From NCBI GenBank assembly GCA_903841915.1, contig CAIMKO010000514.1, positions 1-13,083 on the forward strand: DNA of 13,083 bases, in the 5' to 3' direction. A program made the translations under genes and the position numbers. The notes under the pieces are model-generated. The model was not told the origin of the DNA and did not search any database. It saw nothing but the letters and a program-made list of their open reading frames with translations. The stretch's first letter is position 1, and every line of letters begins with the position of its first letter. The DNA comes from an uncultured Chitinophagaceae bacterium (GTDB taxonomy: Bacteria > Bacteroidota > Bacteroidia > Chitinophagales > Chitinophagaceae). This document shows positions 1-6,275 of this stretch, one piece after another.

Positions 1-49
1 CGGGTTGTATTTGCAAAAGCATAAGAGATTTTTAAAATCAACATACAGT

Positions 50-75
50 CCCGGCAAAAAAGCCGGGATTTTTTT
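50..75 (+). terminator. Rho-independent terminator of the upstream unit, or attenuator of pheA
   Basis: A perfect 6-bp GC stem (CCCGGC at 50-55 with GCCGGG at 62-67) closes an A6 loop and is followed by A and seven T residues. This is a textbook intrinsic terminator. It most simply ends a gene lying left of the window. Its T-tract stops only 5 nt before the pheA ATG at 81, leaving no room for a separate promoter after it, so read-through or attenuation into pheA is possible. Positions 1-49 show no gene or clear -33/-7 promoter. Confidence 0.85.
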
Positions 76-80
76 ATTTT

Positions 81-920
81 ATGGCAACAACGAAAGTATC
101 TATTCAGGGTTATGAAGGCAGTTTCCATCAGGTAGCTGCACAACAATATTTTGGAAAAGAAGTGGAAGTGATCCCCTGTGCCAATTTCAGGGAAGTCATC
201 AAGATCGCATCCAATAAAAAAGAAAGTAACGGCGGCGTGATGGCGATCGAGAATTCTATTGCCGGAAGCATTCTTCCCAATTATACTTTATTGCAGAAAA
301 GCAGTTTGAAGATCATCGGCGAAGTATACCTGCCCATCAAACAACATTTATTGGTGAACCCAGGTGTTAAGCTGGAAGACATTAAAGAAGTGCATTCACA
401 TCATATGGCCATTCAGCAATGTATGGAGTATCTAGATAAGTATGATTGGAAATTAGTGGAAACAGATGATACAGCATTAAGCGCCAAACATATTCATCAA
501 CATAAGAGCAAACATATTGCCGGTATTGCCAGTAAACTGGCGGCTGAATTATTTCAGTTGAATATACTGGTACCTAATATTCATACACAGAAAAATAATT
601 ACACCCGCTTTCTGATGCTGCAAAGATCGGATGATGTGTTGCAGATAAAAGATGCCAACAAAGCTTCTGTAAACTTCGAGACAGATCATTCAAAAGGAAG
701 CCTGGCAAAGGTTCTGACAAAGATCGCCGATGGTGGCATCAATCTAAGCAAGCTGCAGAGTTTTCCTATTGCCGGTACCAATTTCAAATATAGTTTTCAT
801 GCGGATATGGAATTTGAAAATACCGACATATTCAATGCAGTGATAGATGAAATAAAGCCATTAACGGCACAAATAAAGATTTACGGTGTGTATAAAAACG
901 GAAACCCCCTAACCCCCTAA
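81..920 (+). CDS. pheA: Prephenate dehydratase with C-terminal ACT domain
   Basis: This enzyme converts prephenate to phenylpyruvate, the committed step to phenylalanine, in the cytoplasm. The 279-residue length fits a stand-alone prephenate dehydratase without a chorismate mutase domain; the mutase is fused to DAHP synthase further along the cluster. Visible motifs are GYEGSFH near residue 10, ENSIAGSI near 57 and the catalytic-site TRF motif in NYTRFLML near 174. An ACT domain follows from about residue 195 (KGSLAKVL, then INLSKLQSFP in place of the ESRP motif of enteric enzymes) and is the expected site of phenylalanine feedback. The ATG at 81 is the only start that keeps the N-terminal motif, and it is preceded by a T-rich leader without Shine-Dalgarno. 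The last five codons (NPLTP) and the stop lie in a GC-rich repeat element, so the native C-terminus has probably been rewritten. Confidence 0.95.
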   Translation: MATTKVSIQGYEGSFHQVAAQQYFGKEVEVIPCANFREVIKIASNKKESNGGVMAIENSIAGSILPNYTLLQKSSLKIIGEVYLPIKQHLLVNPGVKLEDIKEVHSHHMAIQQCMEYLDKYDWKLVETDDTALSAKHIHQHKSKHIAGIASKLAAELFQLNILVPNIHTQKNNYTRFLMLQRSDDVLQIKDANKASVNFETDHSKGSLAKVLTKIADGGINLSKLQSFPIAGTNFKYSFHADMEFENTDIFNAVIDEIKPLTAQIKIYGVYKNGNPLTP

Positions 921-925
921 AGGGG
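905..925 (-). repeat. GC-rich palindromic element, copy A
   Basis: Two direct copies of CCCCCTAA are followed by AGGGG. Read on the minus strand this gives C4, TTTA, G5, TTA, G5, the plan shared with six other copies in the window. It overlaps the 3' end of pheA and supplies its stop codon (TAA at 918-920). Confidence 0.8.
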
Positions 926-964
926 AGATATCCAAATCATTTAATAAACTTTATCAGATATATT

Positions 965-2170
965 ATGAGTTCAGATGTTGAAAAAAAATCAAATGCTTTA
1001 CTAACTCCCCCTTCAGGGGGTTGGGGGGTCTCAAAACGACTTGACGGTATTGGTGAATATTATTTTTCTCAAAAACTGAGAGAAATAGAGGAACTGAATA
1101 AACAGGGAAAGAATATCATCAATCTGGGAATCGGTAGTCCCGACTTGCCACCGCATCCTGATGTGATCAAAGTATTGCAGGAAGAATCTGCAAAACCTAA
1201 TGTGCATGCGTATCAGTCTTATAAAGGTTCTCCGGTGCTGCGCAAAGCCATGAGCGACTGGTATAAAAAATGGTACAATGTTGATCTGAATATTGATTCT
1301 GAAATTTTACCACTCATCGGAAGCAAAGAAGGTATCATGCATATTTGTATGACTTATTTGAATGACGGTGATGAAGTGCTGGTACCTAATCCCGGATATC
1401 CAACTTACAGAAGTGCCGTAAAATTATCTGGTGGTGTTTGTGTTGATTATGATTTGCTCGAACAAAATAAATATGAACCTGATTTTGATGCATTGGATAA
1501 AAGCGATCTCTCAAAAGTGAAACTGATGTTTGTGAATTATCCGCAAATGCCAACAGGTAATAATGCCAACAGACCTTTATTTGAAAAGATCGTAGCATTT
1601 GGAAAGAAGCATCATATTCTGATCATTCATGATAATCCATATAGTTTTATTTTGAATGAAAACCCGATGAGTTTGTTGTCTGTTCAAGGAGCAAAAGAGG
1701 TTGTTCTTGAATTGAATTCTTTAAGTAAGTCATCAAATATGGCGGGCTGGAGAGTAGGCATGCTTTGCGGTGCTAAAGAAAGGATCGATGAAGTATTAAG
1801 ATTCAAAAGCAATATGGACAGCGGTATGTTCCTTCCTTTACAACTCGCTGCTGCAAAGGCTTTGAGCCTGGATAAGAGTTGGTACGACAGTATCAATAAG
1901 ATATACAATGAAAGAAGGGCAAAGGTTTTTGAATTGCTGGATCTGTTAAATTGTGTCTATTCGAAAGATCAGGTTGGTATGTTTGTTTGGGCGAAGATCC
2001 CATCAACCTATAAGGATGGATATGCAGTGAGTGATGAAGTGTTGTATAACAGTAATGTTTTCATTACACCGGGGGGCATCTTTGGAAAGGCAGGGGATCA
2101 ATATATCAGAGTTAGTTTATGCGGAAGTATTGAAAGATTTGAGGAAGCAATCAAGCGAATTAAGAATTAA
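965..2170 (+). CDS. PLP-dependent class I/II aminotransferase, probably aromatic
   Basis: A fold-type I aminotransferase of 401 residues. The Schiff-base lysine is in the motif SLSKSSNMAGWR, about residue 256. YPQMPTGN corresponds to the usual NPxxPTG, DNPYSF carries the cofactor-binding Asp/Tyr pair, and QYIRVSLC near the C-terminus holds the substrate-carboxylate arginine. Its place between pheA and tyrA suggests it transaminates phenylpyruvate and 4-hydroxyphenylpyruvate (or prephenate); the substrate cannot be read from sequence, and annotation as LL-diaminopimelate or aspartate aminotransferase is possible. Homology to relatives appears to begin at SKRLDGIGEYYFSQKL, so the first 22 residues are extra. 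Part of that extension (TPPSGGWG) is encoded by a GC-rich element. No ATG, GTG or TTG occurs in frame between the element and the conserved region, so the ATG at 965 is the best start. The last codons (IKN, stop) lie in a 7-nt repeat array. Confidence 0.9.
   Translation: MSSDVEKKSNALLTPPSGGWGVSKRLDGIGEYYFSQKLREIEELNKQGKNIINLGIGSPDLPPHPDVIKVLQEESAKPNVHAYQSYKGSPVLRKAMSDWYKKWYNVDLNIDSEILPLIGSKEGIMHICMTYLNDGDEVLVPNPGYPTYRSAVKLSGGVCVDYDLLEQNKYEPDFDALDKSDLSKVKLMFVNYPQMPTGNNANRPLFEKIVAFGKKHHILIIHDNPYSFILNENPMSLLSVQGAKEVVLELNSLSKSSNMAGWRVGMLCGAKERIDEVLRFKSNMDSGMFLPLQLAAAKALSLDKSWYDSINKIYNERRAKVFELLDLLNCVYSKDQVGMFVWAKIPSTYKDGYAVSDEVLYNSNVFITPGGIFGKAGDQYIRVSLCGSIERFEEAIKRIKN
1007..1028 (+). repeat. GC-rich palindromic element, copy B, in frame in the aminotransferase
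   Basis: The order is C5 (1007-1011), TTCA, G5 (1016-1020), TT, G6 (1023-1028). The first two blocks form a 5-bp hairpin. It is translated as PPSGGWG near residues 15-21 of the aminotransferase. The G-blocks are complementary to the C-blocks of copy A upstream. Confidence 0.85.
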
Positions 2171-2192
2171 TAATTATCAATTAATAATTGAA
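2158..2192 (+). repeat. Degenerate 7-nt tandem array (AATTNNN)x5
   Basis: Five exact 7-nt units all begin with AATT, with variable last three bases (AAG, AAT, ATC, AAT, GAA). The array starts inside the last codons of the aminotransferase and ends at the base before the tyrA ATG. An array of the same type lies at 9723-9757. Confidence 0.8.
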
Positions 2193-3041
2193 ATGTTTAA
2201 TAACGTAACGATAGTCGGAGTGGGTTTGATCAGTGGCTCTTTTGCCATTGCATTAAAAGAAAAAGGATTTGCCAAGCATGTGATCGGGGTGAGCAGAACA
2301 GAAGCGAGTTCAAAGAAAGCATTGGAATTAGGGATCATTGATGAAGTATTGCCCTTGGAAGAAGCGGTTAAAAAAAGCGATTTTATTTATGTGGCCATTC
2401 CGGTTGACGCGACAATATCAGTGATGCAACAGATCATGGACCTGATCACCGATAAACAGATCGTAGCTGATGCAGGTTCTACCAAATATTCATTGTGTGA
2501 AGCCTTGAAGGACCATCCTATGCGTAAGCGATTTGTGGCAACACATCCTATGTGGGGAACGGAATATAGTGGTCCGGAAGCTGCAGTGAGAGATGCATTC
2601 ATTGGCCGCGCATGTGTTATTTGTGAAAAAGAAAAAACAGATGCTGCTGCGGTTGAAACAGTTGAAAATATATATCGTGCGTTGGGAATGAACTTAATTT
2701 ATATGGATGCTGAAAGCCACGACAGACATGCGGCTTATGTCAGTCATATTTCCCATATCACATCATTTGCCTTGGCCAATACGGTCTTGGAAAAGGAAAA
2801 AGAAGAAGATGCCATTTTTGAATTGGCGGGTGGTGGTTTTGAAAGTACGGTTCGTTTGGCAAAAAGTAGTCCGGCCATGTGGGCACCGATCTTTATGCAG
2901 AACAGAGAAAATGTGCTGGATGTATTGAATGAACATATTGCTCAGTTGAGAAAGTTTAAAGCCTGTTTGGAAAAAGAGAATTATGAGTATTTGAATGAGT
3001 TGATGGAGAATGCGAATAAGATTAAGCGGATTTTGAAATAG
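2193..3041 (+). CDS. tyrA: Prephenate dehydrogenase
   Basis: This enzyme oxidises and decarboxylates prephenate to 4-hydroxyphenylpyruvate for tyrosine synthesis. The 282-residue protein begins with a Rossmann NAD(P)-binding segment, VTIVGVGLISGSFA; the third glycine of the canonical GxGxxG is serine here (GVGLIS). Further motifs are DAGSTK, HPMWGTEYSG with the substrate-pocket histidine, and SHDRHAAYVSHISH for the helical dimerisation domain. The open frame extends upstream to 2031, but that part overlaps the aminotransferase and lacks homology; the ATG at 2193 sits directly before the conserved first strand and is chosen. No chorismate mutase or ACT domain is visible. It is co-directional with the aminotransferase, separated only by the 7-nt repeat array, and so probably co-transcribed with it. 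Confidence 0.93.
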   Translation: MFNNVTIVGVGLISGSFAIALKEKGFAKHVIGVSRTEASSKKALELGIIDEVLPLEEAVKKSDFIYVAIPVDATISVMQQIMDLITDKQIVADAGSTKYSLCEALKDHPMRKRFVATHPMWGTEYSGPEAAVRDAFIGRACVICEKEKTDAAAVETVENIYRALGMNLIYMDAESHDRHAAYVSHISHITSFALANTVLEKEKEEDAIFELAGGGFESTVRLAKSSPAMWAPIFMQNRENVLDVLNEHIAQLRKFKACLEKENYEYLNELMENANKIKRILK

Positions 3042-3045
3042 ATGG

Positions 3046-3127
3046 TTTCACACAAAGAAACTAAGATTGCAAAGGACACAAAGAGATGTCTTAGTGTGCT
3101 TCGTATCCTTTGTTTCTTTTTGTGAAA
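3046..3127. repeat. 82-bp imperfect palindrome after tyrA
   Basis: Arms 3046-3086 and 3087-3127 are reverse complements at 33 of 41 positions, with no intervening loop bases. The outer ends read TTTCACA and TGTGAAA. The arms contain AAAG/AAG motifs spaced 8-9 nt apart, as in (ACA)AAAG-type interspersed repeats seen in many bacteria. It begins 4 nt after the tyrA stop and would make a very long RNA hairpin that could stabilise or shield the transcript end. No good T-tract follows, so a classical intrinsic terminator is less likely. No transposase is nearby. Confidence 0.8.
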
Positions 3128-3228
3128 TATAAGATACCGGATGTTCTGAAAGATGGCAAGGGAAATGGGATGAAACACAATGCAGACAATACAAGCAAAA
3201 CAAATAGCTGTAAAGGATTTTAATAAAT

Positions 3229-3236
3229 TACCTTTG
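3229..3236 (+). promoter_or_regulatory. Bacteroidota-type -7 promoter box for the helicase gene
   Basis: TACCTTTG matches TAnnTTTG exactly. It lies 21 nt before the ATG at 3258, giving a short leader if transcription starts about 5-8 nt downstream of the box. No convincing -33 TTTG box is seen at the expected spacing. This box also argues against the longer reading frame that opens at 3180. Confidence 0.55.
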
Positions 3237-3257
3237 CGCAAATTTTTAATAAAATAT

Positions 3258-4946
3258 ATGACAACATTTAGTGAGTTAGGATTGGTTGAGAACTTGGTAA
3301 AAGCTACAGATGCTTTGGGGTATGTGAACCCAACGGCTATTCAAGAACAAGCAATCCCTGTACTGTTAAGCGGTACTAAAGATTTAATAGGTTTGGCGCA
3401 AACCGGAACGGGTAAAACAGCAGCTTTTGGCTTGCCATTGCTGCAATTAGTGGACGAAAAACAAAAACACCCTCAGGCATTGGTGGTTTGTCCAACCCGT
3501 GAATTGTGTATGCAGATCGTGACCGAGATAGAACTGTTCAAAAAGTTCATGCCGGGCATGAGTGTAGTAGCCGTTTATGGCGGTGCATCCATCGGATTAC
3601 AGATCCGTGACCTAAAAAAGGGGATCCAAATAGTGGTAGCCACACCGGGCAGATTGATCGATCTGATCGAAAGAAAAGCCATCCATCTGGAAAAGATAAA
3701 ATATGTGGTGCTCGATGAAGCAGATGAAATGCTGAACATGGGGTTCAAAGATGATATTGAATTCATCCTGGAAAATACACCCGAACGTGAATCTACCTGG
3801 TTATTCAGTGCAACCATGCCTGCTGAAATTCGCAGAGTGAGTAAACGTTACATGAAAAGCCCGGTTGAATTAACAGTGGGCAAAATGAACACTGCCAATA
3901 AGGATATTGATCATCAGTATTTTGTTGTGAACGGACATCAGCGTTATGAAGCATTGAAAAGACTGATCGATTTTAATCCCGGTATCTATGGTATCATTTT
4001 TACCCGTACAAAGATCGATGCACAAAATGTAGCTGAAAAATTAACTAGAGATGGTTATGATATCGATGCATTGCATGGTGATTTGACTCAGCAGCAAAGG
4101 GATAAAGTAATGGGTGAATTCCGTGAAAAGACTTTACAACTATTGGTGGCTACCGATGTAGCTGCAAGAGGTATCGATGTAAAGGAAATAACGCACGTTA
4201 TCAATTACGAATTACCCGATGAAATGGAAGTATACACCCATCGCAGTGGTCGTACAGGACGTGCAGGAAGTACCGGGATTTGTATGAGCATTGTAAACAA
4301 CAAAGATGTTTATAAGATAAAACATATCGAAAGATTGGTACAGGCTTCCTTTCATAAATTAGAAATACCAAGTGGTAAAGATGTTTGCCGTAAACAATTC
4401 AATGCAGTAATGGATAAATTGTTGAACACAGATATCAGTCATGGTGATTATGAAACCTACTTGCCTATGTTGCAGGAAAAGTTTGCCGATGTTACCAAAG
4501 AGGAAGTATTGACAAGAGTTGCAGCAATGGAGTTTGACCGCTTCCTGAAATATTATGAAAATGCGGGTGATCTGAATTTGAGAGAAGTACGCAGAGAAAG
4601 AAGAGAAATTTCACCACGTGACGGACAATCATCCGACAGAAGAAGGGACAGCAGAGATGGTGGTAGAGGAGATAGTCGTCCGCAATATGCAGCAGGTGGC
4701 AGTGGTGATTATACCAGACTCTTCGTGAACCTTGGTACCAAAGATGGTTTTTATAAAGCGAGTTTCTTACAATATATATTAGACCTGAGTGATCTGAAAA
4801 AAGAGGTATTGGGAAAGATCGATATGAAAGAAATGAACAGTTGGGTGGAAGTAGATAAAAAAGTGGCCAATCAAATGGTGAAATCAATTGATGGTAAAAA
4901 TTATCGCGGCAGAAAGATCAGAATGAATGATGCGAATTCAAGATAG
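3258..4946 (+). CDS. DEAD-box ATP-dependent RNA helicase with DbpA-type RNA-binding domain
   Basis: An RNA-unwinding ATPase of 562 residues, of the DeaD/CsdA type that acts in ribosome assembly, RNA turnover and cold adaptation. Visible motifs in order: Q motif around PTAIQ (about residue 29), motif I AQTGTGKT (47-54), PTREL, TPGR, DEAD (153-156), SAT (about 184), IIFTRT, ATDVAARGID and HRSGRTGRAG (from 328). A charged Arg/Asp/Gly/Ser-rich linker (about 445-483) leads to a C-terminal DbpA-like RNA-binding domain (about 485-560). The ATG at 3258 is preferred over 3180: the protein begins MTTFSELGL just before the conserved region, and a -7 box lies at 3229-3236. It interrupts an otherwise aromatic cluster. 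It is bracketed by a palindrome upstream and an inverted repeat array downstream, and probably has its own transcript. Confidence 0.94.
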   Translation: MTTFSELGLVENLVKATDALGYVNPTAIQEQAIPVLLSGTKDLIGLAQTGTGKTAAFGLPLLQLVDEKQKHPQALVVCPTRELCMQIVTEIELFKKFMPGMSVVAVYGGASIGLQIRDLKKGIQIVVATPGRLIDLIERKAIHLEKIKYVVLDEADEMLNMGFKDDIEFILENTPERESTWLFSATMPAEIRRVSKRYMKSPVELTVGKMNTANKDIDHQYFVVNGHQRYEALKRLIDFNPGIYGIIFTRTKIDAQNVAEKLTRDGYDIDALHGDLTQQQRDKVMGEFREKTLQLLVATDVAARGIDVKEITHVINYELPDEMEVYTHRSGRTGRAGSTGICMSIVNNKDVYKIKHIERLVQASFHKLEIPSGKDVCRKQFNAVMDKLLNTDISHGDYETYLPMLQEKFADVTKEEVLTRVAAMEFDRFLKYYENAGDLNLREVRRERREISPRDGQSSDRRRDSRDGGRGDSRPQYAAGGSGDYTRLFVNLGTKDGFYKASFLQYILDLSDLKKEVLGKIDMKEMNSWVEVDKKVANQMVKSIDGKNYRGRKIRMNDANSR

Positions 4947-5060
4947 TAGTAAGTGATAAGTTGTAAGTTTTAAGTACGCGAATAATAAAGCATTGCATTT
5001 AAAACTTATCACTTAAAACTTATCACTTAAAACTTATAACTCATAACCTAAAACTCAAAT
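4947..5060. repeat. Inverted pair of degenerate 7-nt arrays before the DAHP synthase gene
   Basis: The left part (4947-4974) is four 7-nt units of the form TNNTAAG, starting right after the helicase stop. The right part (5005-5060) is about eight 7-nt units starting CTTA or a near variant, the reverse complement of the left unit, and runs into the ATG at 5059. A non-repetitive core of about 30 nt separates them. The arms can fold into a long AT-rich stem in DNA or RNA. No TAnnTTTG box was found here, so the promoter of the downstream gene is unassigned. Confidence 0.75.
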
Positions 5061-6144
5061 GGAACAGACAATCGAACAGAAACAAAACATCTTAGACGTG
5101 TGGAACAAACGTCCACTCATCATCAGCGGTCCCTGCAGTGCAGAAACAGAAGAGCAAGTGATTGCTACAGCTACAAGTCTGGCAGCTACCGGAAAAGTGG
5201 ATATGCTGCGTGCCGGCATCTGGAAACCTCGTACACGACCCGGAAGTTTTGAAGGCGTTGGTACAAAAGGATTGCCCTGGTTGCAAAAAGCAAAAGCAGT
5301 AACAGGATTACCTGTTTGTGTGGAAGTGGCCACCGGTAAACAAGTGGAAGATGCTTTGCATTTTGGCGTGGATGTTTTATGGATCGGTGCCAGAACAACT
5401 GTCAATCCTTTTAGTGTACAAGATGTAGCCGATGCATTGCGTGGTGCTGATGTTCCTGTGTTGATCAAGAATCCAATTAATCCTGATCTTGAATTATGGA
5501 TCGGAGCATTGGAACGTGTTGGTAAAGCAGGTATCAAAAATATCGGGTTGATCCATCGCGGTTTCAGTTCTTATGGTAACACAGAATTTCGCAATGCCCC
5601 GATGTGGCATCTCGCTATCGAAATGAAGAGAAGATATCCTGATATGCTGATGATCAATGATCCTTCACATATCTGTGGTAACAGACATATGCTCCAGGAA
5701 GTTGCACAAGAAGCCATTGATCTGGATTATGACGGATTGATCATTGAAAGTCATATTGATCCTGATAATGCATGGAGCGATGCCAAGCAACAGATCACTC
5801 CTGAAAAACTGGGTGAATTGATTGGCAATATCCATTGGAGAAAAGAAGACGTAGCTTCAGCAGAATACCATGCAGCACTGGAAAAATTACGCCAGCAGAT
5901 CAATCATTTGGATGATGAATTGATGCAGATCATCGGTCAGCGTATGAAAGTTTCTGAAAAGATCGGTAAGTATAAAAAAGAAAATAGTATTACCATTCTG
6001 CAGACCAATAGATGGAACTCAATATTAGAAAGAGCTTTTGCAAAAGGAGATAAGTTGGGATTAAGCAAAGAATTCATCACTAAATATTTTGATGCGGTGC
6101 ATATGGAAAGTATCAATCATCAGAATAAGATCATGAATTCATAG
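5059..6144 (+). CDS. Bifunctional DAHP synthase / chorismate mutase (AroQ type, C-terminal)
   Basis: Residues 1 to about 265 are a type I-beta (KDO8P-synthase-like) DAHP synthase, which condenses PEP and erythrose 4-phosphate, the first step of the shikimate pathway. Motifs: SGPCSAE with metal-ligand Cys26, RAGIWKPRTRPGSFEG, IGART, IKNP, HRGFSSYG and DPSHICGN. Residues about 270-350 are an AroQ chorismate mutase, which turns chorismate into prephenate: LRQQINHLDDELMQ, QRMKVSEKIGKYKKE, TNRW and a final SINHQN supply the expected Arg, Arg, Lys, Arg and Gln active-site positions. This domain order (mutase at the C-terminus) is known in Bacteroidota and is the reverse of the Bacillus fusion. In such fusions the mutase domain also serves as an allosteric sensor for prephenate. 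The gene starts directly after a 7-nt repeat array. Confidence 0.95.
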   Translation: MEQTIEQKQNILDVWNKRPLIISGPCSAETEEQVIATATSLAATGKVDMLRAGIWKPRTRPGSFEGVGTKGLPWLQKAKAVTGLPVCVEVATGKQVEDALHFGVDVLWIGARTTVNPFSVQDVADALRGADVPVLIKNPINPDLELWIGALERVGKAGIKNIGLIHRGFSSYGNTEFRNAPMWHLAIEMKRRYPDMLMINDPSHICGNRHMLQEVAQEAIDLDYDGLIIESHIDPDNAWSDAKQQITPEKLGELIGNIHWRKEDVASAEYHAALEKLRQQINHLDDELMQIIGQRMKVSEKIGKYKKENSITILQTNRWNSILERAFAKGDKLGLSKEFITKYFDAVHMESINHQNKIMNS

Positions 6145-6145
6145 A

Positions 6146-6180
6146 GTGAATGGTGAAAAGTGAAAGGTGAATTTTGTGAA
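6146..6180 (+). repeat. Degenerate 7-nt tandem array (GTGAANN)
   Basis: GTGAA recurs at 6146, 6153, 6160 and 6167 with exact 7-nt spacing, then at 6176 after a 2-nt slip. It begins 2 nt after the stop of the DAHP synthase gene. The remaining 75 nt up to the GC-rich element show nothing recognisable. Confidence 0.75.
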
Positions 6181-6255
6181 GCAATCTGCAAATCAATATT
6201 CAACTTCGTTGTATTACTCACTTGCACTGAAGTATTTTATATCAACAATCTATTT

Positions 6256-6274
6256 CCCCTTTAGGGGTTAGGGG
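6256..6274 (+). repeat. GC-rich palindromic element, copy C, abutting the aroB start
   Basis: The order is C4, TTTA, G4, TTA, G4, ending one base before the aroB ATG at 6276. It occupies the whole ribosome-binding region. The C4 and first G4 can form a small hairpin; the second G4 stays free. Confidence 0.8.
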
Positions 6275-6275
6275 T

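Noticed and set aside
905..920. Telomere-like CCCCTAA repeats
   Set aside because: Only two units are present, and they are explained by the block structure of the GC-rich element seen at six other sites.
1016..1028. Intramolecular G-quadruplex
   Set aside because: Each element has only two G-runs, so a stable four-strand fold within one copy is unlikely; the C-run hairpin is the simpler structure.
2031..2192. Upstream extension of the tyrA reading frame
   Set aside because: It overlaps the aminotransferase in another frame and encodes no conserved sequence; the ATG at 2193 directly precedes the Rossmann strand.
3180..3257. Longer N-terminus for the DEAD-box helicase
   Set aside because: A -7 promoter box lies inside this stretch and the encoded residues precede the usual start of helicase homology.
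4492..4887. 131-codon antisense open frame under the helicase gene
   Set aside because: Its sequence has no recognisable domain, it lies entirely opposite a well-supported gene, and such shadows are expected from codon bias.
4947..5060. CRISPR array
   Set aside because: Units are 7 nt with no spacers and there are no cas genes.
4947..5060. Replication origin or plasmid iterons
   Set aside because: The units are too short for iterons, there is no rep, dnaA or parA gene nearby, and similar arrays occur at many junctions.
5055..5537. 160-codon antisense open frame under the DAHP synthase gene
   Set aside because: No domain or start context is seen, and it is fully opposite conserved catalytic sequence.
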